Source of the DNA: Cladorhizidae sp. MBARI D1340-BT2
Taxonomy: Eukaryota > Porifera > Demospongiae > Poecilosclerida > Cladorhizidae
Reading direction: 5' to 3'
NCBI GenBank assembly: GCA_028752905.1
Contig: JAQNBH010000006.1
Span: 28,306,695 to 28,370,694 of the forward strand
Length of the DNA stretch: 64,000 nucleotides
Shown here: positions 42,803 through 54,600 of the stretch, in pieces
How positions within the stretch are numbered: position 1 is the stretch's first letter
Layout: each line of letters opens with the position of its first letter
Position numbers and translations under genes: made by a program
The notes under the pieces: model-generated
Database searches by the model: none
Seen by the model: only the letters and a program-made list of their open reading frames with translations
Told to the model about the DNA's origin: nothing

Positions 42803-43637
42803 ACTACATGACCCTAGCATCCAAGTCACCTGGTACTACATGACCAGTGTATCCAAGCCACCTGGTACTACATGACCAGTGTATCCAATTGGTACTACAT
42901 GACCAGTGTATCCAAGCCACCTGGCTACATGACCAGTGTATCCAAGCCACCTGGTACTACATGACCAGTGTATCCAAGCCACCTGGTACTACTTGACCAG
43001 TGTATCCAAGCCACCTGGTACTACATGACCAGTGTATTCAAGCACCTTGGTACTACATGACCAGTGTATCCAAGCCACCTGGCACTACCTGACTAGTGTA
43101 TCCAAGCCACCTGGTACTACATGACCAGTGTATCCAAGCGACCTGGTACTACCTGACTAGTGTATCCAAGCCACCTGGTACTACATAACCAGTGTATCTA
43201 AGCCACCTGGTTCTACATGACCAGTGTATCCAAGCCACCTGGTACTACATCACCAATGTATCCGAGCCACCTGGTACTACATGACCAGTGTATCCAAGCC
43301 ACATGTTACTACCTGACTAGTGTATCCAAACTACCTGGTACTACATGAACAATGTATCCAATTGGTACTACATGACCAGTGTATCCAAGCCACCTTATAC
43401 TACATGACCAGTGTATCCTAGCCACCTGGTACTACATGACTAGTGTATCCAAGCCACCTGGTACTACATGACCAGTGTATCCAATTGGTACTACATGACC
43501 AGTGTATCCAAGCCACCTGGAACTACATGACCAGTGTATCCAAGCCACCAGGTACTACATGACCAGTGTATCCAAGCCAACTGGTACTACATGACCAGTG
43601 TATCCAAGCCACTTGGGACTACATGACCACCTGGTTA
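42803..43637 (+). repeat. 32-bp minisatellite (about 26 units)
   Basis: The unit tactacatgaccagtgtatc plus caagccacctgg is repeated with substitutions. Some units are shortened (…gtatccaattgg). The array ends six bases before the LTR of element IV. Ordinary stops occur in each frame, so it is not coding. Confidence 0.95.
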
Positions 43638-43642
43638 CATGA

Positions 43643-44276
43643 TGTCAGGGAATTCTATCTCCCTGACTGAGTTCACAACAGCCCGGGATGAAGCCAAACA
43701 AGCAGCTAGTGGAAAAGCCGTACACTAGATGTGTGGAAACCATGGTAGCAAGTGTGGGAACAGATGAAGGACCTCACCACCAGACACTATAAAGGATGTG
43801 GTCCACCTGCTTGAGGAAAGATCTACACACCCCTCACCTGTTAAGACAAGACATAGGATTGGTCGCCAAGTGTCGGTACCATGATTACCTGATGTCATCA
43901 AACCTAGTAGTTCGAACAGTATATAAGAAACAGCTAGGGAGTAGTTAGCAGATACCTGAATATTGCCAGAGACTGCTGCAACCAGCAATTAAGAACTGTT
44001 AGATAACAACCGACTGAACCTTTGTTATTGTGGTTGATATTGTGTTGTGTTATCTTGTCATGGCTGGTGTATTTATGTTTCTCATAATTATAATACAACT
44101 ATCTGTAGTTATATTTGGGAATCCAGCAATTCTGTTGAGAGTTGCTGAGTTTGGCCTGTTCCGAGGATTGCCAGTAGGACAGACTGGGAGTCAATGATTA
44201 GTCGTCGCATGAAGACTAGGGATCTGCTCAGCCAGCTAAAGTTTCTGTACTGGGAGAAGGCTGGTTTTTCATGACA
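43643..44276 (+). repeat. 5' LTR of element IV
   Basis: It begins tgtcagggaattctatctcc and ends atgaca, so TGTCA…TGACA as in element I. A TATA-like gtatataagaaac lies near 43921. The first 338 bp or so align with 48104-48441, with scattered substitutions and a few short indels. Confidence 0.9.
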
Positions 44277-44277
44277 T

Positions 44278-44297
44278 TGGTGGCAGCGATGGGATCC
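44278..44297 (+). promoter_or_regulatory. Primer-binding site of element IV (tRNA-Leu type)
   Basis: tggtggcagcgatgggatcc lies one base after the LTR and matches the primer site of element I at 18 of 20 positions. Confidence 0.75.
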
Positions 44298-44513
44298 ATG
44301 TTGAAAAAAAGGATCTACGTTACTATTGTACCTCCAGCCTGAGTGAGAGGTTGTGATTACATTAAAAAAATTGTAGTGATTAGTGGGAAACAGCCAAGGT
44401 CACTTGAGAACCTTGGGGCTTGTGAAACCAAACCCAACTCTAGGTTATATTTTGTTTTGTATAACCACTGAGTGTATTTTCCTTCGGGAGTGTGTATTTT
44501 TCATTGTATTGTT

Positions 44514-45590
44514 ATGGCTCTTCCTCTGCGATCTGGATTTAACCGACCCCCTCGTGACCACAACCTCATTGAGGGCCGTGTACCTCCCTTGGAACCAGTT
44601 GAATGCAGTGAGGACGATGAGCTGGGGAACAGCATCGCAAGGAATGGAGACTCTCCTCCACTCAGAGGACAAATGAATCGCTTCATGGGCCAATGGGCGG
44701 AGATGGAGCAGGCCATATCACAACGCGAAGATGCCAGACGGGCCGAGGACCGACAACATGCCCAGCAGCAACAGGATACGTGGAGCCAGGCCTTGGTGGA
44801 CCAGAGACACCCTCCACCAGCGTTGGCTCTACCAGTTGTAGCTACACCCAAACTGACCTTACATAAATTCGTTGAAGGCATTGATGACATGGGGGCATTC
44901 CTCAGCTCCTTCGAGGTGACCGCGCTAGCAAGCAAGTGGCCACGGCGTCTCTGGATTGTCTACCTACAAAGTGTACTATCCGGCCAGGGCATGTTAGCCG
45001 TAACCTCCCTAACTATAGAAGAACAAGAAGATTACAATCTAGTCTGTCAAACCCTCCGATCTACCTACCAGATTACAATGGAGTCATACCGGAAGAAGTT
45101 GTTTGACTTAACCTTCAGTCAAGACAAACCTGAAGAGTGGTTCCGAGACAGGAAGCAAGCCTGTTCCCGATGGTTGGGTTCTAGTGGTAAGTCAGCCCAA
45201 GAACTTATTTTGATTGAGCTTACTTTACAGTAACTTCCAAGGTGGCTAGAGAGCCGTATGCACCAGATGGTGCCTGGAAGTTATGAAGAACTCAAGGAGG
45301 CAGTGCTGAGATGTCCATGTACCTCACCAAGAGAGAAGGATGCAGTTCCAAGGACAGATCAAAAAGGAGGACGAAGAACCCCTCCCCGAGACCACCGAGA
45401 CAACAGAGGTGAACCCAGAGACAACAGAGGACGTTTCCCCTACACCAGACTGTCCGAGCAAGGAAGACAACTCCCTTGTAACCTTAACCCATGTAACATA
45501 AATATTCCTCAAGATAGAGGGCCAAGATCAGTTGAATCTTACAGGTGTGGGAAATTAGGTCACATGCAGAGGGATTATAATGTCAAAATA
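44514..45590 (+). pseudogene. gag of element IV
   Basis: From ATG 44514 the frame runs through TAA 45231-45233 and continues in phase. The N-terminus is acidic, then a Gln-rich coiled coil (REDARRAEDRQHAQQQQ). The core holds KLTLHKFVEGIDDMGAFLSS, close to element I gag. After the stop it reads LPRWLESRMHQMVPGSYEEL, the end of the gag core, and a basic RDNRG linker. The zinc knuckle at 45537-45578 reads SYRCGKLGHMQRDY. Its first and last Cys are lost, so RNA binding should be impaired. Confidence 0.87.
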
Positions 45591-46300
45591 GAGAGAGGGA
45601 ATTGTGCCCTTACTATGAGAAAGAAATTGCCTGAATGGAATAGGAGAGTGACCATTAACAACCAGTCAGTGATAGCTTTGTTAGACACTGGCTGCACAAA
45701 AAGTATTGTGCATCCCCGGTGCATAGACCAGAAAGATTATCTTCCCTGGGAAATAGCATATACTACAGCGAGTTCAGCTTGAACCCATTTCCCAGCAGCC
45801 AAGATAATCCTTCAGGTAGACAGATATGAGAAGGTAGTATTAGCAGTGGGTGTATCCGAGTTCCTTATGTGTGATATGTTGATGGGGCATGATATTCCCT
45901 TATTTAAGACATACCTCCGGGAAGCTTTGGATACAGATGCCGGGAAGAGGGACCTTGTCCCTCCTACTCTCCCTACCTCTGAGCTGGGCCTGGCAACCAC
46001 AAGGATCCAAAGCAAGCTTTGGACCCCGGAAGAGCAAGCCGAAGCCCGACAACTCCACGAGGATGAGCCCATCATACAACCAGTACTACCTGATGACAAT
46101 GACAGTGAAATGGATGAGGAAAGCGTGAGCCTAGCCGAGTCGGAAACACCTCCTACAGACGAGCTAGAGTCCCCTCCCCCACCAGCACCAGAAGAAACAG
46201 GAGTGAGCCTAGGCAAGCCAGAAAGACATCCAAAGGATGACCTAGTGACTCCCCCATCACCTGAAGCAGCAGAGCCCGGAGACTTGACCACCATCTTCCC
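45591..46300 (+). pseudogene. Protease and acidic linker of element IV
   Basis: The gag frame continues into an aspartic protease with VIALLDTGCTKSIVHPRC at about 45670-45720. It is interrupted by TGA 45780-45782 and goes on in phase with AVGVSEFLMCDMLMGHDIPL (C-terminal strand, LMGHD for the usual LLGxD). About 46000-46300 is a Pro/Glu/Asp/Ser-rich linker. Gag and protease thus lie in one frame, as in element I. Confidence 0.85.
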
Positions 46301-46720
46301 GGAAGAGTTTCGTGAGGAACAGAAACAAGATCCTACCGTAAGGAGCGTAAGGGAAAAAGTGAACCAAAAAGACAGTGTGTATTTTTGGAAAGATGGGTTA
46401 TTAGTAAAATCAGCCAGAGCCAAGGTAATGAGGTTAGCTTACTCCTGTGTAGCAGCAGGCAGGAAAGAACCATCCAACTTATCAGAGGTAGGATGGATTG
46501 GCCAGGTATGGCCAGAGATGTTCATGAGCTGTGTCTGTCTTGCCCATCTGCCAAAAAGCCAGCCCAGCAGTAGTACCTAAGGCACCACTTCACCCATTAC
46601 CTATTATTGATCAACTCTTTAGTCGCATAGCTATGGACATATTTGGACCCCTTAAGAACTTCTGGTGGACACAAAAACGTACTTATAGCTATGGTCAACA
46701 CTACTAAATGGACAGCTTAA
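46301..46720 (+). pseudogene. Integrase N-terminal part of element IV, before RT
   Basis: EEQKQDPTVRSVREKV and VYFWKDGLLVKS (46312-46420) are the usual lead-in to an integrase zinc-binding domain. After a frame change, GRMDWPGMARDVHELCLSCP at about 46487-46555 has the WPGM block and the Cys pair of HHCC. Further on, FSRIAMDIFGPL near 46620 carries the first catalytic Asp. The rest of the core and the GPY/F module are missing. Position between protease and RT is the point of interest. Confidence 0.85.
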
Positions 46721-47107
46721 CCAACTAACTTAACTAAGGCACCACTTCACCCATTACCTATTATTGATCAACCCTTTAGTCGCATAGCTATGGACATATT
46801 TGGACCCCTTAAGAACTTCTGGTGGACATTATTATTGATCAACCCTTTAGTCGCATAGCTATGGACATATTTGGACCCCTTAAGAACTTCTGGTGGACAC
46901 AAAGACGTACTTATAGCTATGGTCAACACTACTAAATGGACAGCTTAACCAACTAACTTAACTAAGGCACCACTTCACCCATTACCTATTATTGATCAAC
47001 CCTTTAGTCGCATAGCTATGGACATATTTGGACCCCTTAAGAACTTCTGGTGGACACAAAGACGTACTTATAGCTATGGTCAACACTACTAAATGGACAG
47101 CTTAACC
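46579..47107 (+). repeat. Tandem reiteration of an integrase-core fragment (157-bp unit)
   Basis: The segment beginning aaggcaccacttcaccc recurs at 46579, 46736 and 46964. The first spacing is 157 bp. The second unit is lengthened by about 71 bp because its tattgatcaacccttt … ggtggaca part is itself duplicated (46829 onward). Copies are almost identical, so amplification is recent relative to the rest of the element. The third copy ends inside gacagcttaacc, where RT begins. Confidence 0.88.
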
Positions 47108-47521
47108 ATCCTTGACCTAACCAAGGGGTACTATCAGGTCTCCATGGGGTGTAGTAGTAGAGAGAAGACTGCCTTTATTACTCCCTATGGGAAGTATCAA
47201 TTTACGACTATGCCCTTTGGTTTGGTTTCGGCCCCCTCCACCTTTCAAAGGTTAATGGACCACATCTTGTCCGGGTTGGAAACCTTAACTGTGGCATACC
47301 TAGATGACATTGTAATTTATAGTCAGAACTGGAAAGACCATTTACAACATGTGTCAGTAGTTTTAGGCAGAATGAGAGAAGTAGGTCTCACAATAAAACA
47401 AGAGAAATGTAACTTTAGTGTGAGCCATTGTGAGTATTTGGGACATTTAATGGGTGGAGGACAAATTAGACCATTGTCTTGCAAGGTTGAAGCCATCTGT
47501 ACTTATACACCCCCACAATGA
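47093..47521 (+). pseudogene. Reverse transcriptase of element IV (N-terminally deleted)
   Basis: The frame starts within the reiterated integrase fragment and enters RT at ILDLTKGYYQVSM (first catalytic Asp). MPFGLVSAPSTFQRLMDHIL and YLDDIVIYSQNWKDHLQHV follow (catalytic pair near 47305), then EYLGHLMGGG. The fingers region before LDLTKG is deleted. TGA at 47519-47521 interrupts the connection. The product would be a DNA polymerase, but it is inactive here. Confidence 0.9.
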
Positions 47522-48087
47522 GAGCCTTTTTAGGATTAGCCGGTTACTACCGAAGGTTTATACGCAACTTCTCCGAAATAGCATCTCCTTTAACAGACTT
47601 AACCAAAAAGAATCAGAGTAATAAGATTGTGTGGAGTAGTTCTTGTGAAGTAGCTTTCAAAGCTATAAAAGCTAATCACCCTGTGTTATTATCCACAATC
47701 TGGGAAAGACCTTTTATCCTACAGACGGAAGCATCAGCGACGGGACTGGGATTTGTAATCAGCCAAATTGACCCCAAGGGTGACGAGCATCCGGTGGCGT
47801 TCAATTCCTGAAAACTTCTACCCAGAGAACAGAGATATTCGACGATAGAACGGGATGCTCTTGCCATCGTGGCAGTAATTAAACATTTCAGGGTCTTATT
47901 GGAGGGAACTACATTTACCATTGAAACTGACCACAACCCCATGGCCCACCTAGCCAATATCAAAGACAGATATGCCTGACTCACTCGTTGGGCGCTTGAC
48001 CTACAAGACTACGATTTCACCATCTCCCACCCGTCGGGTTCCGCCAATGCCAATGCCGATGGCCTAAGTCGAGACGGGTCTCGAGCC
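47518..48087 (+). pseudogene. RT connection and RNase H of element IV
   Basis: RAFLGLAGYYRRFIRNFSEI opens the connection region. RNase H shows QTEASATGLGFVIS, where the first Asp of TDAS is changed to Glu. After TGA 47809-47811 it continues RYSTIERDALAIVAVIKHFR and IETDHNPMAHL. The tail ISHPSGSANANADGLSR carries the final Asp. A TGA near 47978 is also in frame. The reading ends next to the polypurine tract, so no integrase follows. Confidence 0.88.
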
Positions 48088-48103
48088 GAGGAGGAAGGGG
48101 GAA
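48088..48103 (+). promoter_or_regulatory. Polypurine tract of element IV
   Basis: gaggaggaagggggaa is directly followed by the 3' LTR start tgtcag. It is the expected primer for plus-strand DNA synthesis. Confidence 0.85.
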
Positions 48104-48441
48104 TGTCAGAGAATTCTATCTCCCTGACTGTGTTCACAACAGCCTGGGATGAAGCCAAACCAGCAGCTGTTGTTGCCAAGGAACCTAGTGGTCAAGCCGT
48201 ACACCAGATGTGTGGAAACCAATGTAGCGAGTGTGAGAACAGACGAAGGACCTCACCACCAGACACTATAAAGGATGTGGTCCACCTGCCTGAGGAAAGA
48301 TCTACACACCCCTCATCTGATAAGACAAGACATTGGATTGGTCGCCAAGGGTCGGTGCCATGACGACCTGATGTAATCAAACATAGTAGTTCGAACAGTA
48401 TATAAGAAACAGCTAGGGAGTAGTTAGCAGATACCTAAATA
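48104..48441 (+). repeat. Truncated 3' LTR of element IV
   Basis: It aligns with the left half of the 5' LTR to about gcagatacctaaatat, then stops matching. The missing right half is replaced by an inverted copy of the repeat found at 18.5-22.2 kb. Confidence 0.88.
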
Positions 48442-48800
48442 TGAAGGTGCTAGCAGATATCACGAGGCAAAGAGTTACCCTCTACAAGTTTCTCCTGGAA
48501 AAGTTGGGCAATAGTAGTAGCTAGCTGTTCTGACAGCAGTAAGGGTAGCATTACCTTTACTAGAGTTTACAGGATCCCATCCAAGGACAAAAATGTCAAC
48601 TAACAAGTGTAGCATACTAATCTCAATGGAAACAAGTCAGCATTTTCTTCTCCGTAACTAGTGATCCCATATCAACATACTTATGTAAACCAGAAATTGA
48701 TTAAATCATATTACCCACAGAGATCAGAATGCTCACTTAGCAGCCATCAAGCTCAAATACAATCTCCCTGCGACATCCATCATTGTCCGTGGGACGGGAC
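48442..48800 (-). repeat. Inverted third copy of the 18-22 kb repeat
   Basis: Read on the minus strand, the sequence matches about 19085-19470 of copy A and 21715-22030 of copy B. Shared blocks include gtgagcattctgatctc, cttgtttccattgagat, aggatcc and ggtagcattacc. It begins exactly at the break in the LTR of element IV, so insertion or rearrangement of this repeat probably removed the LTR end. Confidence 0.75.
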
Positions 48801-48984
48801 CCAGGATGAACTATTTAAATTTAATGCTATCCTTTCTGGTGTTAAAACCTTCACAAGTTTTACATCCCAGATGCCACTGCAAAGATCTTGCTCTATTGTG
48901 GCCCAAATCAGCAGAAGACTGTAAACAATGTATCAAAGGACACTAACTCATTTCTCAAAGTCTAAACTATTGAGAGAGTTTTCT
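48801..48984. other. Short unassigned spacer
   Basis: Nothing recognised. Confidence 0.35.
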
Positions 48985-50135
48985 GGTAGGCGCAAGTAGC
49001 CTACTGTAGGAAAAACAGCTTGCTAAAACAGCAGAATGCCCATAAAGATTCTTTCGAGGACAGTGGTTGCGATCAGCGATTACTAACAGCATTTTTCTTG
49101 TCAAACCAGACTTGTTAATAATAACCTCCCTTTCCATTGCAACCACCCTTCAAATAGAAATTGCAGGTAGATGGACTGAAGTAAATATTATCTGCAGTTG
49201 CTATTAGAAAATATATAGAAATTTTATCCCTAGCCACCTTTCCTTTAGGTAGGTTTGGGTCTTTCCATTCACACCCTTTATACTTGCTTGCAAAACGGAT
49301 TAAGTTATGATTTTAAAAGCCGTAAGACCATTTTAGATCAGTTCTTGTAAGTTGCTAGAGTATTAAAAGGCACCTGTACATACTCAACCCCCTAAGATAA
49401 CTTATGTTGTTCTAATGTTGCTGGTACAAAGCAGCCACCATACTAGAGCTTGGAATAACAATACCATTGAAGAGACACCTCCCACACACGTGCATGTACT
49501 TGACTGTCAAATGCTGAACGTTCTATTTTAAGTAGCATTTAGGGGGCCTAACTTCTACCACTTTGGTCTATAAAAATATTTTAGTTACCTAAACTGTGGT
49601 TATTAAGCCTCTCATGTTTAGTTACCAAATGTTGTTAAGCTAAGTTATGATATCTTGCTATGAAGCACTGTTCTCAAAGTCCTTGAAACATGCACCAATT
49701 ATGAGCATGTGAACAAGCTTCATGATTAGTGTAACATATTTCCCAGAACATTGAGGCAAGAATGGTAATAGCATAACCAGGCCTATTTATAGCTGTAACT
49801 CTCTGTAACTGTCCACAGTTTCCTAATGAGTACCTTGCTGCTCCATTGCATGACATTTGCAACCTTTCCCAAGTGTTCTAGTAGCACAGACAGCTCCTCC
49901 TGCCCACCCTCTAAATTGCCCACATTTTTCCCAATGTCCCAATGATGGTATAACTGGATCGTAAAGGATATCAACATTGAGCCTGTCACAAGAATTGCAT
50001 ATTTTATGATAACTGATCTTCAAATGGTTTTATAGATGTGCTGAATAAAAAAACCAATTGCAAAGAATCCAGGATAGACCATCTATAGGTCGTTACATCA
50101 TCTCAGGAGCCGCGGTACTTAATTTAATATGGCTT
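48985..50135 (+). repeat. Diverged direct duplication, copy D1 (about 1.15 kb)
   Basis: Collinear with 61996-63110. Shared blocks include cttcgag, gtgatcagcgatt, ctattagaaaat, ctttcctttaggta, gcttgc, tgttctaac/tgt, gctggtac, and near the end atctcaggagcc followed by atttaatatgg. No convincing gene is seen, although minus-strand frames in both copies share CN/IGA…KYSLG and similar short blocks. The two copies bracket the hAT, PiggyBac and satellite region. Confidence 0.75.
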
Positions 50136-51608
50136 GGGAGTCTTATGAATTTCATTCATTTTCCACCCGAACGCTTGACTACGTACTTACATTTTAGCGC
50201 CTAATCAAAACTGTTATTGTATAGAGTAGGGCCTTCTGTAGCCACTGGTGCTAACTTCAACTCTCTAGCACTTGGCAATCTTGAGATATTTACGCACCAA
50301 AATCAGGCATTCAGGGTTTTTTTGATCTTTCCACTTGTAGCTCCTGTAACATGGCTATAGTTATATCTATGAAAAATATTTTAGTATCAACATAGAGCAC
50401 ACAGAGAGAACTATCTTTTGAACAGAATATAAAGACCATAACATGAAGTTTGCAGACTCTATGGAGCTATAAAGTGGTAAGCACAAGTTGTAGTTTTTTA
50501 TTTAAAAAAATGCACCTGTCATCCCTGACAAACTCCCAGTTGACTCATTGCGAACTGGTGATGTTTATATTTTGTAAGAGTGATTCTATCACAGGTTAAG
50601 TATTGATTTGAGTGAGTATGTAATCCTGTGTAAGTGCCTTAGAACTGTCCATTAATTTGGAAATGCAAATTCAGCTGCGATTGTGTCAATTTTATACCTG
50701 GAACAGACTAGCTAGCCAGATATGAGACAAAACTTTCTTCTTTCTGATGAAGACTGAAGTATTTCTGTTGAACTGTTAGGACTAAAAAACAAACAGATTT
50801 AGTTAAAAAGAGAATCCTTGAATTTGCTTGGGGTAAGTTGCTCTGTAACTAATTGATACCGACAGACAAAACTAACCTTGTGTGGCACTTTTATTTTCTT
50901 CGTTTTTTCCAGCTCCTGTTTGAGTAATTAGTTCTGTGCAGTTCAAAATCTCATTATAATAATATACTAGAACTTTATTTAAATCAGCTTTTTTGTTCAG
51001 CTGAGAGTAATCGTACAAGTTTGAATAAATTTAGAAGTGTACTAGTATTATGCATAATATGATGTAATGTTACATGTTTTACCTTCTTGTATGTAACCTG
51101 ATATTCATCTCCCTCCTCTTGATGTTCGGACACTCCTCACATTTGGTGTGTATTTTTATCTACAATAATCATCCCCAACATCTTGCAATGTGCATAATAC
51201 AACTACTTATTGTAGGTGTTAATAATACCCACAACTGTCTATATCCCAACTCTCTTAACATGGTGTCATAATATGCTCAGGATACTGCACACAAAACTAG
51301 ATGATATGGGTACATTTTCCTCTGTAAGTTAAAACTAGACCAACAACAGCTGTCTTTGCATGGAACTTGAGCGCTATGTTGAATGAGCTCTATACTGGGA
51401 GGTAGCAACAGCGAACCTAATTTCTGCTGCGTTATATGTTTTGTTTGTTCTTGATATAGTACAGCAGCATCCAGCAGTGAAGCTAGATATATTTAAAGGG
51501 AACTCTTAAGGGTGTGGATCTTGCAGTTCTTTTACTATTATAGTCTAGATAATGACAGGCTTAGATAATTTATCTACTAAAGCTTTGGATGTGGTACCTA
51601 GCCCTTAT
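50136..51608. other. Unassigned DNA
   Basis: AT-rich, without a recognisable gene, RNA or long repeat. Short frames (for example 51074-51271) are hydrophobic by composition only. Confidence 0.4.
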
Positions 51609-54600
51609 CATGGGCATACGCAGGGGGGTTTCTGGGAGTTCTGCAGAACCCCCCTTTAATTTTAATGATATTCATTGGAATGTGTTAGTGTGTGTTTTGC
51701 CCTCTCAGATTTCATTTCAGGCACTGGCACACTTCATTAATATAATTTTAATTATACATAGGTACATTGATAGTGTTAAATAATGTGGAAACAAAATTCC
51801 AATAACTTAGGGCTAGGCCTAGCCCTAGCCCTAGCCCTTGATCATGGGGGAGGGGAAAATGAGAACCCAAAGAATGTACTTTCTAAAGAAAGCCCACAAA
51901 CCCCCCATGCAAATATGACCAATCTGCTCAGGGTGCTCGGGTCCCACCGAGGGGCTGTCTGGTTGGTTGGACTTTGTCCTTGGACCGGTTAATGAGCTAA
52001 TCATTGCACAGTTACACATCATGCACATGTAGTGAGCATTAATAGTAGTTGTGGAACTAATGATCTACAACTCTGCCATGAAGAGGCAACGACAAAATAT
52101 GGACATCAGGTCATTTTTCAAAATAACAGCCTGAGGATGAAGATAAGAGAAATTATTGCTAGCTATTTATCTTGCAGCCTGTACACTTGATAAACCAATC
52201 TCATTTATTCAGATTCTAATGAACCTCAGTCTGATCTGGATCATTCTGAAATCAGTACCACTCTGGAAAGCTGACATGAAGGTGAATTTCCTGTAGTTAA
52301 TGAATGCTCAAGTGGAAGTGCCAAAGGACCAGAATCGTATGTTTATTATCTGCAAATAGGTCTATTGATGATGTTGCTTGTCTAATAAATGAGCTTTCTA
52401 GTGGTGCTAGATATACTCTTTCTTATGTCACCACGATGTACAATTGCCTAGTGTCCTTAATGGCACCTTATTAAATAGCTATCACCAATAGTTTAACATA
52501 TTGTGGCTCAGTAAATATCCTTGGCTAGTCTACAGTTCTAAGGTAGATGGTGTATTTTGTCCGCCTTGTGCTCCGTTTCTTCCATCTAGCCAACGTAAAG
52601 ATAAAGGTTACCTGGTAATTAAGCCTTTTTCTAACTGGATCAAGATGAGTTGCACTTTGAGAAATCATGTGAAGCTTCAATACCATCGTGATTGTTTGCA
52701 GCAAGAATTGAAAATCCATCATCACGAGTAGATGTAATGACAAGCACTGCTGTTCAAAAGGAAATTAGTGAAAAAAGGCAATACTGAGGCAAATTGTTTG
52801 AGCAATAATTTTTTTAGGCAAACAGGGTATTGCATTTCAAGGAACGTTAGAGGATGTTGCATCGTCAAAGAATCCTGGAAACTTTTTAGCACTGCTAAAA
52901 TATTTTTCTGAGACAGACAGTATTTTATATGAGCATCTTTATTGTACCAAGGCAAAGAATGCAGCACACTTATCACCAAGGAATCAAAATGCAATTATTA
53001 ATATTATAGGCTATGATATGATTATTGCCAAAACAATATCTGAGATAAAAGAAGCAAAATATTTTTCCGTTCTAGCTGATGAGGTTTCATGTGACAATGT
53101 AGAGCATTTGCACATATGCCTTCATTTTGTTGATGGCCATGGTGACATTCGAGAAGACTTTGTTTCATTTGTAAAACTTGAGAGAATCTAAGCAGCTGAT
53201 GTAGCAAATGCCATTATACAGACCTTGGAGGGGCTTGGCTTATCACTGAGTGATTTGCGGGGGCAAGGGTATGATGGGGCCTCAATGATGAGTGGGGAGA
53301 TAGCTGGTGTGCAGGCATTACTTCGAGAGAAGCATCCCAACACACATTGTGCAAGTCATTTCATAATCTAGCTATCATAAGTTCCTGTTCTGTTCCACCT
53401 ATAAGGAACTGTGTAGATCAGATAAAATGTTTCACATTATTGATTAAGGATTCAGCTAAAAGAGAGGGCCTCCTTAAAGCAATCATTCAGAAGAGGTCTC
53501 AGATTGGCACAAAGCAGTCTTCAATAATCAACGTTTGCATTACTCGATGTGTAGTGAACATCAATGGCTGGGAGGATTTCTGTCTATATCATCCTTTTCT
53601 AATTGAAATGTGTGAGATAGTACTCTATGGAAATAGTGAATTTCTGAACTTTAAAGATGGTTGGACTACTGATGATAAGAAAAATGCTCTTGCTTACCAT
53701 GAAAATGTTGCAGTCCTTTGCATTTTTGTATTCCCTAGTCACTCTCTTTATGTCTATTAAAGAAGCTATTGTTAAATTACAAGGAAAGTGCCAAGACCTT
53801 ACCTCTGCAGTGACAATAGTACAAGACTGTTGCAATGAATTTAAAAGAGAGAGAGCAGGTATTGATAATATTTCACAGCGTATCTTTCGGCATTGTTCTA
53901 GATGGGCAGTTCAGTCCAATATAAGTATTTCGATGCCACGCACAACTCAGTGACAGCATCATCATCTGAATCTACCAATTCAGTTGAGGATTATTTTAAA
54001 TGGGCTGTAGTCATCCCTTTTCTTGACCACATTATACATCAATATTTACTAAGCATACCAACCAGGTAGCTTCATTGCAATACCTCTTGCCCATCCATAT
54101 CACTACTTCATACTTTGTTAATATTGAACCTGCTATTACTTTCTATTCTGAAGATCTATCAAATGTGAGTATACTTGATGAAGAGTTACATTGCTGGAAG
54201 TCAAGGTGGCTACAAATTTAACCAGATGAGCGTCCTCAAACTCTGAGTGAATCGCTTAAACTCTGCTGCCCCAAATCCCTTCCAAATGTCCCTTTTGAAC
54301 CTTTTTGGTACACTGCCACTCAGTTCCCGTACTTGTGAATGATCTGCTTCCACACTTCGATGTTTAAACAAGTGAGGAAAGACTCAGTGCCTTAGCATTA
54401 ATACTGGAATGGATCGATACTGTTGCAAACTTTACATAGAACAACATCCATGCAGAATTCAATGTTAGCTTATTATTTCAGTAATTTTGTCTGTATATTT
54501 TTGAAGGTTGCTTAATAAAAATTATCTCTGTAAATATTTTTGGAGTTTCCACGATTTGTTCTGGATGGTGTTTTGTGCTGGATGGGGTATATATATTTCC

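Larger units (their letters stand above)
43643..48441 (+). mobile_element. LTR retrotransposon IV (Ty3/gypsy class, Gmr1-like order)
   Basis: The element runs 5' LTR, leucine-tRNA primer site, gag, protease, integrase part, RT, RNase H, polypurine tract and a truncated 3' LTR. The integrase zinc-binding region and the start of its core lie between protease and RT, and RNase H is followed straight by the polypurine tract and LTR. This agrees with element III. A 157-bp piece of the integrase core is reiterated (46579-47107). The 3' LTR keeps only its first 338 bp and is then joined to an unrelated repeat, so no right target duplication exists. Gag is close to that of element I. Confidence 0.9.

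Noticed and set aside
51812..51840. ctagcc hexamer run as a telomere repeat
   Set aside because: Only about four units, not the animal TTAGGG repeat, and internal to a hAT element.
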